Origin: Cannabis sativa
Lineage: Eukaryota; Streptophyta; Magnoliopsida; Rosales; Cannabaceae
Direction of reading: 5' to 3'
NCBI RefSeq assembly: GCF_029168945.1
Contig: NC_083609.1
Location: 21,015,501 to 21,079,500, forward strand
Length of the DNA: 64,000 nt
In this document: positions 25,396-37,307 of the stretch, piece after piece
How the letters are laid out: each line of letters opens with the position of its first letter
Position numbering within the stretch: position 1 is the first letter of the stretch
Notes under the pieces: generated by a model
The model's input: only the letters and a program-made list of their open reading frames with translations
What the model was told of the DNA's origin: nothing
Database searches by the model: none
Program-made: the position numbers and the translations under genes

Positions 25396-25407
25396 TGGTA
25401 TCAGAGC
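25396..25407 (+). other. Primer-binding site, initiator tRNA-Met
   Basis: TGGTATCAGAGC, exact match to the common initiator-tRNA-Met primer site, two bases after the 5' LTR. Confidence 0.88.
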
Positions 25408-26211
25408 AAAGGTTCATCCGGTTTGGCTTATCCTTTTTATTCTTTTAGTGTCTCAATATTCCAAAAAAAAAAAAAACTCAAATCCGTAACCATTGTTGTT
25501 AATTTCTTTGTCACACTCGTTTCCTTGTTCAATCTTTTCCTTATTTCTTTTTCTTGTCCTTGTGAAATTCCTTGAAATTCGAATTTGTTTGATATTGCTA
25601 AGTCCTAATCTGTCTTCATTTCAACTCATTTGTTTTCCCTTGTTCCCATTGTTTACTCTAGTGTCAAAGAGTTTTGGAAGCATTGTTATTGAAGCGTTTT
25701 GGTATTAATTCGTACTTGAATTCAGGTTGGCTTTTGGTATTCAAAAAAAAAATCAAAGGAAAGGTAAAGGAAAAAGGAAGGAAGAGGAAAGGGTTCCAAG
25801 AGCAAAAAAAAAAAAAAAAAAAGAGTCTGGAAACCCATCTTAAATTTTTTTTTGTTATATTCTTGTTCCTTATAGTCTAAAGGCCCTTTTGCCTAAACCC
25901 CACTCTAGTGTTCCAAAATCACCAAAAAAAAAAAAAATCACCACTTTTCGCCACTTTTTCATCGGTTTTCGTTTGCTTTATTGGGTAGAATTGACTGCTT
26001 GAACCTCCATTTCACTAGTTTTCAAAGAGCTTAAAGAAGATAAAGAGTGGAAAAAGGCAGAGGTGTGAGCTTATTTGAGGGTAAAAGCCATCATTGAGTG
26101 AAACACGAGTGACTTTGAGTGACCACTTTTCTTTGAGTGGAACACGTGAAGAAGTGTAGTGAGGTCCTTTCTATACTTGTCTAACTTTATTGTTTTGCAG
26201 AATTTTTAATC
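25408..26211 (+). other. CRM element leader
   Basis: Non-coding leader with several A-runs (25461, 25745, 25805, 25923) before the gag start at 26212. Confidence 0.6.
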
Positions 26212-27305
26212 ATGTCACAAAACACGGGTGATAACAATCCACAACCTACAGTTCCAAATCTACAACTTCAAGCCATTATAGGGGAGATGAGGAGATTGTT
26301 GAGGGAGGAGTGTGCGCAAATACATGAGCGGTTGGATAGGGTGGAAGAAGGAGCACAACGGAGACCAAGGGGGAGAAGAGTACACCAAAGGGGGAATGAA
26401 AATGTAGGAGATTTCGAAGGAGTAGTTTCTGATGAAGAGGTTGATAGGATGTCGACGGGTACCAATAGGAGGTATGGTGGGAATAGAGAAGATAGGAACC
26501 AAGTAGACAATTATTTGGGGAATATAAAGATGAGAATCCCAGCCTTTCAAGGGAAGAGTGATCACGAAGCATACCTAGAGTGGGAGAAGAAAATGGAGTT
26601 AGTCTTTGATTGTCACAACTATTCGGACATGAAGAAGGTAAAACTTGCGCCATTGAGTTTGCGATTATGCTATTGTTTGGTGGGATCAGTTGTGCACTAA
26701 CAGGAGACGGAGTGGAGATCGCCCTATTGAAACATGGGAGGCAATGAAGAGGGTAATGAGGCGACGGTTTGTACCACCTCATTATTATCGTGATCTCTAT
26801 CTTAAGTTGCAAGGCCTTCGTCAAGGCTACAGAAGTGTTGATGAGTATTACAAGGAGATGGAGATGGCTATGATTAGAGCCAATGTTGAAGAGGATCGGG
26901 AGGCAACAATGGCGAGGTTTTTAAATGGGTTGAACCGAGAGATTGCTGACCCAATCGAGCTACACCATTATGTGGAGTTAGAAGATTTGGTTCACATGGC
27001 AATCAAAGTTGAGAGACCACTCAAGAAGGGTAGTTCAAGTTCGAGATCAAGGCCGAGCACACACAAGCCAAGTACAACACCTTGGAGGTCGAACTATCCA
27101 AAGAAGGATGACCAACCCGAGTTCATCATCTACACCAAAACCATCCACTACGGCCACGCCACCTCAAGGTAAAACAACTCAAACTAAGTCTCATTCTAGT
27201 GAGATAAGGTGTTTCAAATGCCGGGGGCGGGGACATATAGCCAAAGTGTCCAAACCAAAGAGTTATGGTGATTCGGGAAAGTGGAGAAATAGATTACGAA
27301 GATGA
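26212..27305 (+). pseudogene. CRM gag with frameshifts and a mutated zinc knuckle
   Basis: ATG at 26212 opens a frame with the CRM/chromovirus capsid signature NIKMRIPAFQGKSDHEAYLE and MELVFDCHNYSDMKKVKLA. Two apparent 1-nt deletions (about 26650 and 26664) shift it to the frame carrying RPIETWEAMKRVMRRRFVP and EEDREATMARFLNGLNREI. Another shift near 27115-27125 leads to the zinc knuckle CFKCRGRGHIAK. The knuckle's last Cys (expected C-x2-C-x4-H-x4-C) is a Ser here. The capsid/nucleocapsid would package RNA; this copy cannot make it intact. Confidence 0.85.
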
Positions 27306-28985
27306 AGATGATCTTGCCGACATGCCACCATTGGAAGATGCTTCGACAATGAATATGGCCCAGAATGCGGAGAGATGCTTGCACTAGTTACAAGGAGAGT
27401 CCTGAATTTGCAAGCAAAAGAAGAGGCAGAAGAAGTGCAGCGGGAGAACATCTTTCACACTCGATGTCATGTGAGGGACAAGGTATGTAGTGTCATTATT
27501 GATGGAGGTAGTTGTACTAACGTTGCAAGTGCTTCTATGGTTGACAAGCTTGGGCTTACAACGCTTAAGCATCCTTGTCCATACAAGTTGCAATGGTTGA
27601 ATGATAGTGGTGAAGTGAAGGTTACAAAACAAGTACTTGTTTCATTTCGCATTGGCAAGTATGAAGATGAGGTGCTGTGTGACGTCGTTCCAATGCAAGC
27701 TGGACACCTCCTTCTAGGAAGGCCTTGGCAATTTGATCGACGAGTACAACATGATGGCTTCACCAACAAGTACTCATTTACTTTCCGTCAGTGGGCAATC
27801 ACTCTAGCGCCTTTGACACCAAAACAAGTGTATGAAGATCAAGCGAGGTTGCAAAAATTGAGTGACAAAAAGAAACTGAGTGAGCAAAAAGAGAGTGGAA
27901 AGATGAGTGAGAGGAAACAGAATGAGAGAAAAAGAGAGAAAAGTGTGGAATCAAGTGAGAGAAAACAACACTTTTATGCAAACAAAAGTGAGATTAAGAG
28001 AGCATTGTGCACAAAACAGCCCATGATTTACTAGTGTATAAGGAGACTCTTTTAAATGCTAACCAACTTGATTCTTCGCTGCCAAGTACCATTGTGTCTC
28101 TTTTGTAGGAATTCGATGATGTATTTCCTGAGCAGGTACCACATGGGTTACCACCTATTAGAGGAATAGAACATCAAATTGATTTTGTTCCAGGTGCTTC
28201 CATCCCAAACCGACCAGCCTACAGAAGCAATCCTGATGAAACAAAGGAATTGCAAAGGCAAATTGAAGAATTGATGGAGAAAGGACATGTGAGAGAAAGC
28301 ATGAGTCCTTGCGCTGTTCCAGTGATTCTAGTTCCAAAGAAGGATGGAACATGGAGGATGTGTGTTGACTGTCGAGCCATCAACAATATAACGGTAAAGT
28401 ATCGACATCCCATTCCTCGTTTAGATGACATGCTAGATGAATTGCATGGTTCTTGTGTGTTTTCAAAAATTGATCTCAAAAGTGGGTATCATCAGATACG
28501 TATGAAAGAAGGGGATGAATGGAAAGCGCTTTTAAAACTAAACATGGTTTGTATGAGTGGTTAGTCATGCCTTTTGGATTAACTAATGCACCTAGTACTT
28601 TCATGCGCTTAATGAATCATGTATTGCGTGCTTTCATTGGCAAATTTGTGGTTGTGTATTTTGATGATATTCTTATTTACAGTAAGAATTTGCATGACCA
28701 TGTGTTGCATTTGCAATCTGTTTTGGAAGTCCTTAGGAAACAAAGTTTATACGCTAACCTTAGCAAGTGTACATTCTGCACCGATAAGCTTGTATTCCTA
28801 GGTTTTGTTGTAAGTGCTACAGGTATTCAGGTGGATGAGGAAAAGATCAAAGCCATCCAAGAGTGGTCGACCCCTACATCGATAGGTAATGTTAGAAGTT
28901 TTCATGGACTTGCTAGCTTCTACAGGAGGTTTGTGCAAAATTTTAGCACAATTGCCGCTCCACTTACAGAAGTAATAAAAAAAAT
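27306..28985 (+). pseudogene. CRM protease and reverse transcriptase, several frameshifts and a stop
   Basis: The aspartic protease site IDGGSCTNVAS lies at about 27497-27530, followed by HLLLGRPWQFDRRV. After frame changes near 27275, 27365 and 28030 the RT begins. An in-frame TAG (28106-28108) precedes [21 protein letters not shown] motifs follow in order: [33 protein letters not shown], a frameshift near 28527, [13 protein letters not shown], then the catalytic YFDDIL (about 28657). A further shift in an A-run near 28980 precedes the RNase H frame. Protease matures the polyprotein and RT copies RNA to DNA; this copy cannot be read through. Confidence 0.87.
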
Positions 28986-30896
28986 GTGTCATTCAAATGG
29001 GGTGAAGCTCAAGAGGAGGCATTTCAGCTGCTGAAATACAAGCTTACGCATGCTCCTTTACTTGCTTTGCCTAACTTTTCTAACACTTTTGAAATTGAAT
29101 GTGATGCTTCTGGGCTTGGTATTGGCGCTGTTCTTATGCAGGATGGGAGACCGCTTGCATACTTTAGTGAAAAGCTAAGTGGGGCTGCCCTCAATTACCC
29201 CACTTATGACAAAGAATTGTATGCACTAGTGCGTGCCTTAGAAACATGGCAGCACTATTTGTGGCCAAAGGAGTTTGTGATTCGCACGGATCATGAATCC
29301 TTGAAACATTTGAAAAGCCAACACAAACTCAACAAGAGACATGCACGATGGGTTGAGTTCATTGAGACCTTTCCTTATGTCATTCGGTATAAACAAGGTA
29401 AGGAGAATGTGGTTGCTGATGCCCTTTCTCGCAGGTATGCTCTAATCTCTACTCTTGATGCTAAATTGCTTGGGTTTGAACATATAAAAGAGTTGTATTC
29501 TCCTGACCATGATTTTGGGGAAATTTATGCTCTTTGTGAAAAGACTGCTGAAGGAAAGTTTTATAGGCATGAGGATTTTCTATTTAGGGAACATAGATTG
29601 TGTGTGCCTAATTATTGTGTGAGAGATTTGCTTGTTAGAGAGTCCCACGGGGGAGGGTTGATGGGACATTTTGGAGTTGCTAAAACTCTAGCTATGTTGC
29701 AAGAGCATTTCTTTTGGCCCCATATGAAACGGGACGTTGAGCGAATTTGTGGTAGGTGTGTCACTTGTAGGCAAGCTAAATCAAGAGTGCAGCCAAATGG
29801 CCTTTACACACCCCTACCTATCCCTAGTTCACCATGGGTTGACATTTCTATGGATTTTGTGTTAGGTCTACCAAGAAGTAAGCGTGGGAGGGATTCAATC
29901 TTTGTGGCAGTAGACCGATTTTCTAAAATGGCTCATTTTATCCCTTGTCATAAAACTGATGATGCATCTAATGTTGCAGATTTGTTCTTTAGGGAAATTG
30001 TGAGATTACATGGTATGCCTAGAACAATTGTATCAGATAGGGATGCTAAGTTCCTAAGTTACTTTTGGAAAACATTGTGGGGAAAACTTGGGACAAAATT
30101 GTTATTTTCTACTACTTGTCACCCTCAAACAGATGGTCAAACAGAAGTAGTTAATAGGACCCTATCCACCTTGTTAAGGGCAATCATAAGTAAAAACATT
30201 AAGACTTGGGAAGATTGTTTGCCACATGTTGAGTTTGCCTATAATCGTGCAATGCATTCTGCTACTAAATTTTCACCATTTGAAATTGTGTATGGTTTTA
30301 ATCCTCTAGCTCCTTTGGATTTATCACCTTTACCTGTTTCTGAGCATTTGAATTTAGATGGCGAGAAGAAGGCAGAATTTGTGAAGAAATTCCATGAGAG
30401 GGCCCGACTCAACATAGAAAGGAGGACTGAACAATACCTTAAGCAGGCTAACAAGGGTCGTCACAAGCAGGTTTTTGAACCAGGTGATTGGGTATGGTTA
30501 CACATGAGGAAAGAGAGATTTCCAACACAAAGGCGTTCTAAATTGCTGCCTCGCGGAGATGGTCCATTTCAAGTACTTGAACGGATCAATGACAATGCCT
30601 ACAAACTCGATTTGCCAGGTGAATATAATGTTAGTGCTACATTTAATGTTTCTGATTTAAGTCCATTTGATACAGGTGAAGATTTGAGGACAAATCCTTC
30701 TAAAGAAGGGGGGAATGATGAGGACATCAAGGACCAAGTATCAAGTCCAATTCCAGTGGGTCCAGTGACTAGGGCACGAGCTAAGAGATTCAAGGAAGAG
30801 CTTAACAGCCTAGTACACAAAGTCTTAAATCAAGAAGAGATCGTGGTCAACACAGAAGGAGAACAAAGATTGGTCATACTCATCAAAGTGGACTGA
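28986..30896 (+). CDS. CRM RNase H-integrase reading frame, 636 codons uninterrupted
   Basis: The ATG at 28986 is not a native start; it is where the polyprotein frame becomes open again. RNase H is at residues about 25-150: [53 protein letters not shown]. Integrase follows: zinc-binding H-x4-H and CGRCVTC (about 215-260), then core residues in [16 protein letters not shown] and [12 protein letters not shown] (D, D, E). The C-terminal domain has [16 protein letters not shown] and a tail with [14 protein letters not shown] and [14 protein letters not shown]. The last 60 codons lie in the 3' LTR. It would join element DNA to the chromosome. All core catalytic residues are present. Confidence 0.88.
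   Translation: MSFKWGEAQEEAFQLLKYKLTHAPLLALPNFSNTFEIECDASGLGIGAVLMQDGRPLAYFSEKLSGAALNYPTYDKELYALVRALETWQHYLWPKEFVIRTDHESLKHLKSQHKLNKRHARWVEFIETFPYVIRYKQGKENVVADALSRRYALISTLDAKLLGFEHIKELYSPDHDFGEIYALCEKTAEGKFYRHEDFLFREHRLCVPNYCVRDLLVRESHGGGLMGHFGVAKTLAMLQEHFFWPHMKRDVERICGRCVTCRQAKSRVQPNGLYTPLPIPSSPWVDISMDFVLGLPRSKRGRDSIFVAVDRFSKMAHFIPCHKTDDASNVADLFFREIVRLHGMPRTIVSDRDAKFLSYFWKTLWGKLGTKLLFSTTCHPQTDGQTEVVNRTLSTLLRAIISKNIKTWEDCLPHVEFAYNRAMHSATKFSPFEIVYGFNPLAPLDLSPLPVSEHLNLDGEKKAEFVKKFHERARLNIERRTEQYLKQANKGRHKQVFEPGDWVWLHMRKERFPTQRRSKLLPRGDGPFQVLERINDNAYKLDLPGEYNVSATFNVSDLSPFDTGEDLRTNPSKEGGNDEDIKDQVSSPIPVGPVTRARAKRFKEELNSLVHKVLNQEEIVVNTEGEQRLVILIKVD
30702..30715 (+). promoter_or_regulatory. CRM polypurine tract
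   Basis: AAAGAAGGGGGGAA directly abuts the 3' LTR start. It overlaps the polyprotein frame, encoding part of SKEGGN. Confidence 0.85.
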
Positions 30897-31486
30897 ATTT
30901 TGAAGCTTCATTATATGTGTCACGTTTTATTTAATTTTATGTGTCACGTTTTTATCATATGGTCGTAGTTGTCACATTTATATGTGTCAAGTTCTTTTGT
31001 GTGGGAGTTACAAGAGTGGAAGTTACAAGTTCTTTTGTGTGGGAGTTACAAGAGTGGAGTCAAAAGGTCTTCATTATGGAGCTTTCATTATGAAGACCAA
31101 GAGTCTTATTTAGTATGCTTTTATTGGAAAGACCAAAGGTCTTAGGTGTGTTAATGTTGAAGTCCAAAGGTCTTGTAGGTGTCATTTTCGTCCTATAAAA
31201 GGGACTACCTTTCCATTGTAAAAATCAGATTATCATATATGCAAATTGTGAGTTTTTATCTTCTAGAGTTCTTGAAGAAACTTGTGAACTTATCAAGGAG
31301 GTATCCTTGTGGCGTTCAACTTGACTTATCAAACGGATTTCCATCCCCGTTTGTGGCGTCGTCCTTATACCAAGGTTCGTGCTTCGCTAAGCATTGGGTC
31401 GAGGTTCCATTCCAACATCGTTTGGTCTTGGTGGCTGTTCCATATTTGGTGTCGGGTTTCATCACAAGTTGGTGTGGTTCGTATCA
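30716..31486 (+). repeat. 3' LTR of the CRM element
   Basis: 771 bp, about seven substitutions from the 5' LTR, followed by the GACAC duplication. Confidence 0.92.
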
Positions 31487-31670
31487 GACACTATAATCAT
31501 GAATAAATATATATTTATATATGTTCTGGACTTAATAGAATTTATACATTAAGTATAACCATGAAATAAATCATGTGAATCATGCAGCATAAAAGCGATT
31601 TCTGATCTTTTATTAATTAGTAAATCTGATTATATTAAAATGAGTTTTATTTAAGGCACAAAACTTAACA

Positions 31671-31786
31671 GAAGGGCCATGGGCTTTACATTTGTATCAA
31701 TTCATTGGGTAATGCCCGAGGGACCTTAGAAAATCTCTAGCACTTAACGCATTTCTTCACATAAGCTTTTGAATCTTCTATCATGG
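31671..31786 (-). pseudogene. Tat-type Ty3/gypsy integrase remnant, upstream piece
   Basis: The minus strand reads MIEDSKAYVKKCVKC, a stop in place of a usual Gln, then RFSKVPRALPNELIQM, another stop, and SPWPF. This is the second half of the integrase zinc-binding domain and the start of the core, as in Tat/Athila elements. It continues at 22892 on the far side of the Copia solo LTR. An unclassified plus-strand LTR begins at 31787. Confidence 0.75.
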
Positions 31787-31868
31787 TGTTAGGTTTTTAT
31801 TCGTACTATTTTTAGGTTAATTTAAGCGTATTTTTAAATAAGTTTTACTCTTATTTTGAGTAATTTGC
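31787..31868 (+). repeat. Start of an unclassified LTR, cut by the Tekay element
   Basis: TGTTAGGTTTTTATTCG begins exactly at the break in the Tat integrase frame, which suggests an LTR start. It continues at 40485 after the Tekay insertion. Confidence 0.5.
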
Positions 31869-33608
31869 TGTAAAGACGCTTAGCTTTAATGTAGGAATTA
31901 GCAGATAATTAGGACTTTATTATGAAAATTATTTATTAATATTGAATTAATTATTTATGATGACTTATTTTAATTCAGAATGCATTTTTACGTCACATAT
32001 AGAAATTTTGTAATTTTGCATATTTTTGTGCCCAACAACATTGGAACGCGGTGAATGGCTATTAGAATCACATCTTTGTATTTTTAGTTTAATGGGACAA
32101 TATTTTAGACATTGGAAATGTTGAGAATAGTCGGGATTTTGGAATTTCCCAAAATACCCCTTAGTGCCATTTTATGACTTTTAGTGTGGGCAAAGGCATT
32201 ATGGTCTTTTGCCTTATGGGTTTTTGTCATTTAGTGCGAGTTTAATTTATGTTATTTGATTTTTATGGCTGGTATGTAGTTAGATAAAGATCATTTATTC
32301 ATATAATTTTTTTAAAAAAAACCAAAATTTAGAGAAAAAGAAAGAAGCTCTCTCTCTCTCCATAGTTCTGTCTCTCGTGAACCCTAGAAACCAGCAATGA
32401 ATTCAATTCTTCTTCAGCAATTCAAGCAAGTTGCAGCAAGTTTTAGTGTGAATCCAAGCCAAGGTAAGTTTCTAGCAATTCCTAGTTAGGTTTTCTTGAA
32501 TTTTAAGAAATGGATTTTGCATGATTTTGAGTTGGTAGCTGCTGTGATTATTGTAGGTGTTTGAATCATGTTTTTGTAGTTAGAATATGATTAAAAATGT
32601 TGTTTTAAGCATGAATTGGTAGTTGTTTGAAGGTTTAGCCAAGTTTTGAGTTTTAGAACTCAAACTTGGAGCTTTAATGGTGGAATTCAAATCTGAGCTT
32701 TGATTGTTGTTTTGTTGCTTGGAATATGTTTATTGGGGTGTAATATGCAGGTCTGAAAAGTTTGGTTGAGTTTGGAAACGATTTGGTTAGGATAGGAATT
32801 TTTTGTTGGTTTTCTGGGTAAAACCGGTTTCACACTGCTTGTAAAATCGGTTACCCAGATTTTGGAGCAGGGGGAAAACCGGTTTTTCAGCTTGTCGTTT
32901 TGTGACAGTTTCAGATTTTTAGTTGGTTGATTCCTTGCTAGTTTGGGATATTACCATATTAAGTTGCTGTAGATAGGGTTTTGGTTTTAAGCCTTAGTCC
33001 CAATTGTGATTTAGCGAGTCACTTATGTGTGTTGTTATCGATGTGATTTAGGAGCTTATAATTCACCGAGCAGTTGTTCCACTCAGGTTCACCGGCACAT
33101 CTGAATTCAGAATTAAGGTAAGATTAGTATAATATCAGGCATATGTGATTACATGTTTAGCGTGCATGTTGTTTATGCCTGTTAGATTACATTGATAGCA
33201 GTAATAGTGTACATAGAGTTGTACTGATTACTGATAAATGTATGTTGGCTAAAATACTGATCGATGCTGTCACATCAATATGGCTAGAGTATGACTAGCA
33301 TATTGAGTATAGGCTGACATTATGGTTGATAGTATTGTCGTATGAACGTTCTAGACTCAGTACCGTGTGGGACACGAGGATTAGGTTTATGATCGGGTGT
33401 ATGGGCGCCAGGTTATACCTCGGGTTATTGTGTGTTATATGTTATTCTTTTCTTACTGAGTCTGTCGAGTCACAGTGCTATCTTTATGTGTAGGTAAGGG
33501 CACGGCTAAAGTTGAGGAGTCGTGAATACGAGCAGGTGAAGATTGTACATGTGGGGGCGGTTAGGCTTGGAGCGTACGATCTTTGGGACATCGAGGCTTT
33601 TGTTGTAT
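31869..33608 (+). repeat. Truncated 5' LTR of the Tekay element
   Basis: Homologous to 37308-40265 (without the CACTA insert), with scattered substitutions. The last shared bases are GCTTTTGTTGTAT; beyond them it jumps into gag. Confidence 0.85.
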
Positions 33609-34270
33609 CCACTGCAACCAGTGGCTCAGGTCAGAACAAGAGGTTCCAGGGGAACCAAGGTCGAGACAATCGTCAGAGTGGCACCAAAACCCGATACACT
33701 TACCTAGAGTGCCCCAATTGTAAGAAGCGCCATCTGGGGGAGTGTAAAGGGTAGGGGTGCTTCCAGTGTGGCATGCCAAGGCGTTACAAGAGGGATTGTC
33801 CCCAACTCAGAACTGAGGCACCGAAGATTGCAGCGTAACCCACTCCAGCCAGGGTGTTCGCGATAACTCAGGCTGATGTAGAAGCCAACCCCTCTATGGT
33901 AACAGGTCAACTCTCGGTCAACAACTGTTATTTCTATGTGTTGTTTGACACTGGGGCCACTCATTCTTATGTGGCGGCTAGAATTTTTAGTAAATTGGAT
34001 AGACCACATGATAGTTATGAAACAAGGTTTGGAACCCTATTGCTTGGCGAAGAGTTAGTTATCTCCAAAAGGTGGATTAGGTCTATGCCGATCAGAATAG
34101 AGGATAGAGAGTTGAGTGCTGATTTAATAGAGATGAATTTAGTGGATTTTGATATTATACTTGGAATGGATTTCTTGTCTAAATACTCAGCTAGTATTGA
34201 TTGTAAGAGGAAGATGGTAATCTTCCAACCTGAAGGTGAAGAACCGTTTATTTTTGTCGGATCGGTCTAG
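33609..34270 (+). pseudogene. Tekay gag C-terminus and aspartic protease
   Basis: CPNCKKRHLGECKG and, after a stop, CFQCGMPRRYKRDC form the gag zinc-knuckle region. The knuckle's His is replaced by Arg. A stop near 33836 separates this from the protease, an open frame from 33854 to 34270. The protease has the active site LFDTGATHSYVA (about 33943) and DFDIILGMDFLSKYSASIDC, typical of Tekay/Del elements. Confidence 0.82.
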
Positions 34271-34294
34271 GGACCTCGGATCCCAGTAATTTCA

Positions 34295-35843
34295 GTGTTA
34301 ACAGCTAGGGAATTGTTACGAGAAGGATGTCTAGGATTTCTGGCCGTGGTATTGGATACCACTCGGCCTGACTCTGTTCGGTCAGAAGACATCAAGGTGG
34401 TTTGGGAATTTTTAGATGTGTTTCCCGACGAACTTCTAGGTTTACCACCTCAGAGAGAAATTGATTTTGTTATTGACTTTGCACCCGGAGCAGAACCGAT
34501 TTCTAAAGCCCCTTACAGGATGGCTCCGGCAGAACTTAAAGAATTCAAAATTCAACTCCAGGGGTTGCTTGACCTAGAGTTTTCACGGCCTAGTGTGTCA
34601 CCCTGGGGAGCTCCAATACTGTTCGTTAAGAAGAAAGATGGATCTTTGCGAATGTGCATTGACTACCGGGAATTGAATAAGCTAACAATCAAGAATACAT
34701 ATCCTTTACCTAGGATAGACGATCTTTTTGATCAACTTCAGGGGAAGACTATCTTTTCAAAGATTGATCTCCGATCGGGCTATCATCAGTTGAGAATCCG
34801 AGAGGAGGATATCCCAAAGACAGCTTTCCGCACTAGGTATGGACATTATGGATTTTTGGTTATGTCTTTTGGACTGGCCAATGCTCCTGCAGCTTTTTAT
34901 GGATTTGATGAATAGGGTATTCAAGGATTTCCTAGATATTTGTGTTATTGTATTTATCGACGACATCCTTGTGTACTCTCAGTCAGAAGAGGAGCATGAG
35001 CAACATCTCCGGATGGTTCTGCAGCGACTTCGAGAACATAAGTTATATGCCAAATTCAAGAAGTGCAAATTTTGGCTGTCTCAGGTGTCTTTTCTTAGGC
35101 ACATTGTTAGCAGAGATGGGATTAAAGTGGATCCGGGAAAAATATAATCCTTCAAGGATTGGCCGAGACCGAAAACAGTGACAGAAGTCAGAAGTTTCTT
35201 GGGTCTGGTTGGTTATTATCGTCGGTTCGTTGAAGGGTTTTCTAAAATTTCAACACCCTTAACCGAGCTCACCAAAAAGAATCCGCGTTTTGTATGGACA
35301 GATAAGTGTGAATCAAGTTTTTAGGAGCTGAAGCAGAGGTTAATTACAGCTCCAGTGTTAGCTATGCCTTCTGACAAAGAGAAGTTTGTGGTTTATTGTG
35401 ATGCATCCAAACAAGGTCTGGGGTGTGTTCTGATGCAAGTCGATCGGGTTATTGCCTATACCTCTCGTCAGTTGAAAGATTATGAACTGCGATACCCGAC
35501 TCATGACCTAGAACTTGCCGCAGTAGTGTTTGCTTTAAAGATTTGGCGACATTATCTCTATGGAGAGAGATGTGAAATTTACACTGACCATAAGAGTCTC
35601 AAATATTTCTTTACTCAGAAAGATTTGAATATGAGACAGAGGCGTTGGTTAGAGTTGGTTAAGGATTATGATTGTGAAATTCTTTACCATCCTGGGAAAG
35701 CCAATGTAGTGGCTGATGCACTAAGCAGAAAGGGTCTTGGGCAAGTAGCTAGCATGGTTCAAATTTCATCACAGTTAGCAGAAGATATGGTCAGATCAAG
35801 CATCGAGTTTGTTGTAGGCAAACTTCATAACATAGCGCTGTAA
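34295..35843 (+). pseudogene. Tekay reverse transcriptase and RNase H, frameshifted
   Basis: RT motifs in order: [52 protein letters not shown] and [11 protein letters not shown] frameshift near 34895 is followed by the catalytic region FIDDILVYS (about 34955), where the usual Y-x-D-D has Ile-Asp-Asp. A TAA near 35145 interrupts the frame before [20 protein letters not shown], and a TAG follows near 35322. RNase H runs from 35355: [54 protein letters not shown]. The frame ends at 35841-35843. Confidence 0.85.
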
Positions 35844-35952
35844 TCTGATCTGTTAGAACGTATTAAAGCTGCTCAGCTAACTGATCCAGAGCTAGTAAAA
35901 GTCAGAGAAGAGGTTTTAGCTGGTCAAGCCAAAGACTTTACCAGATAGTGGG

Positions 35953-37290
35953 ATGTTGTTGTTTAAGACCAGAGTCTGTGTTCCTAATAGTGTGGAACTT
36001 AGAAATGAAATTCTCGAAAAGGCTCATACCACTCCGTATTCCCTGTATCCTGGCACCACCAAGATGTATCAAGATCTTAAACCTTACTTCTGGTGGAGCA
36101 GAATGAAGAAGAATGTGGTAGAATTCGTATCGAGATCCTTATCCTGTCAGCAGATCAAGGCTAAATATCAGAGACCGGCAGGGTTGTTACAGCCTTTAAC
36201 CCTACTTGAATGGAAATGGGAAGATATCACAATGGACTTTGTGGTTGGGTTACCTAGAACCACGGGTTTGTTTGGTTTAATTTGGGTAGTGGTTGACCGA
36301 TTTACAAAGTCTGCTCACTTTCTACCAGTTAAAACAACCTTCTCAGTGGATCAGTATGCAGATTTGTACGTTAAAGAGATTGTAAAACTGCATGGTGTGC
36401 CAAAATCCATAGTTTCAGATAGAGATCCGAAGTTTACTTCAAAATTTTGGCAGAGTTTACAACGGGCTATGGGTACCAAACTAAAGTTCAGTACAGCTTT
36501 CCATCCTCAGACAGATGGACAGTCCGAAAGGACGATTCAGATACTGGAAGATATGTTACGAGCATGTGTTATGGATTTCGAAGGCTCCTGGAGTAAGTAG
36601 CTACCGTTGATAGAATTTTCATACAATAACAGTTATCAGAGTACGATAGGGATGGCTCCATATGAACTGTTATATGGCATAAAGTGTAGATCTCCCATTC
36701 ACTGGGATGAGACAGGGGAGAGGAAATACCTAGGTCCGGAATCAGTGCAACGGACTAATGAAGCAATTGAGAAGATTAAAGCCAGAATGCTTGCTTCTTA
36801 GAGTAGGTAACAGAGTTATGCAGATCCGAAACGCAGAGATGTTGAGTTCCAAGTAGGGGATCATGTGTTCCTACGGGTGTCTCCTATGAAGGGGATTAAA
36901 CGTTTCGGGAAAAGAGACAAGTTATGCCCTAGATTTACAGGGCCTTTCGAGATTCTCGAGAAGGTTGGGCTAGTGGCATACCGATTAGCTTTGCCTCCAG
37001 TTCTTTCAACAATTCATAACCTATTCCATGTCTCTATGTTGAGAAAATACGTTTCAGACCTGGCTCATGTACTTAGTTCCGAGAATCTTGAGTTGCAACC
37101 AAATATGTCTTATGAAGAACAACCAGTTCAGCACCTTAACAGAAAGGATAAGGTTCTTCAGAACAAGACCATAGCTCTAGTCAAAGTACTCTAAAGAAAT
37201 AGCAAGGTGGAGGAAGCCACCTAGAGTTAGAATCAGACATGAGAGCTCAATATCCAGAGTTGTTCAAGTTAGATTTCGAGGACGAAATCC
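35953..37290 (+). pseudogene. Tekay integrase and chromodomain-like tail, stops present
   Basis: The zinc-binding domain has lost residues (YPGT where HPGS is usual; SRSLSCQQ with one Cys changed). Core segments TMDFVVGLP, VSDRDPKFTSKFW and TDGQSERTIQ keep the D, D and E. Stops occur at 36598-36600 and near 36799. The tail reads KLCPRFTGPFEILEKVG and NLFHVSMLRKY, then SYEEQPVQHLNRKDKVLQNK and TIALVKVL, matching Tekay chromodomains. Later stops lie at the chromodomain's tryptophan positions. Chromodomains are thought to guide insertion to marked chromatin. Confidence 0.83.
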
Positions 37291-37307
37291 TTTTAAGGGG
37301 GAATAAT
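37291..37307 (+). promoter_or_regulatory. Tekay polypurine tract
   Basis: TTTTAAGGGGGAATAAT immediately before the 3' LTR start at 37308. Confidence 0.75.

Larger units (their letters stand above)
24623..31486 (+). mobile_element. CRM-type chromovirus (Ty3/gypsy), full length, coding region damaged
   Basis: Identical-length LTRs (771 bp: 24623-25393 and 30716-31486) lie between perfect GACAC target duplications (24618-24622 and 31487-31491). The primer site TGGTATCAGAGC (25396-25407) and polypurine tract AAAGAAGGGGGGAA (30702-30715) are intact. Gag, protease, RT, RNase H and integrase are all present in order. The polyprotein tail runs past the polypurine tract into the 3' LTR and carries [14 protein letters not shown], as in CRM elements. 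About seven LTR differences (about 0.9%) indicate recent insertion. Confidence 0.92.
22893..31670 (-). mobile_element. Copia-family solo LTR, interrupted by the CRM element
   Basis: The LTR occupies 22893-24622 and 31492-31670, about 1.9 kb together, with plus-strand ends TGTTGGGAAT and ACTTAACA. Flanks AAAAG (22888-22892) and GAAGG (31671-31675) differ by two transitions, consistent with an old duplication. The flanking integrase reading frame also resumes across it. A CT microsatellite lies at about 23104-23124. Confidence 0.78.

Noticed and set aside
26260..26824. Minus-strand frames over the CRM gag
   Set aside because: Shadows of the sense gag frame, with no domain similarity.
33512..33608. 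Start of the Tekay gag taken from the first ATG of the frame at 33512
   Set aside because: Bases before 33609 are LTR sequence (shared with the 3' LTR); the frame through them is accidental.
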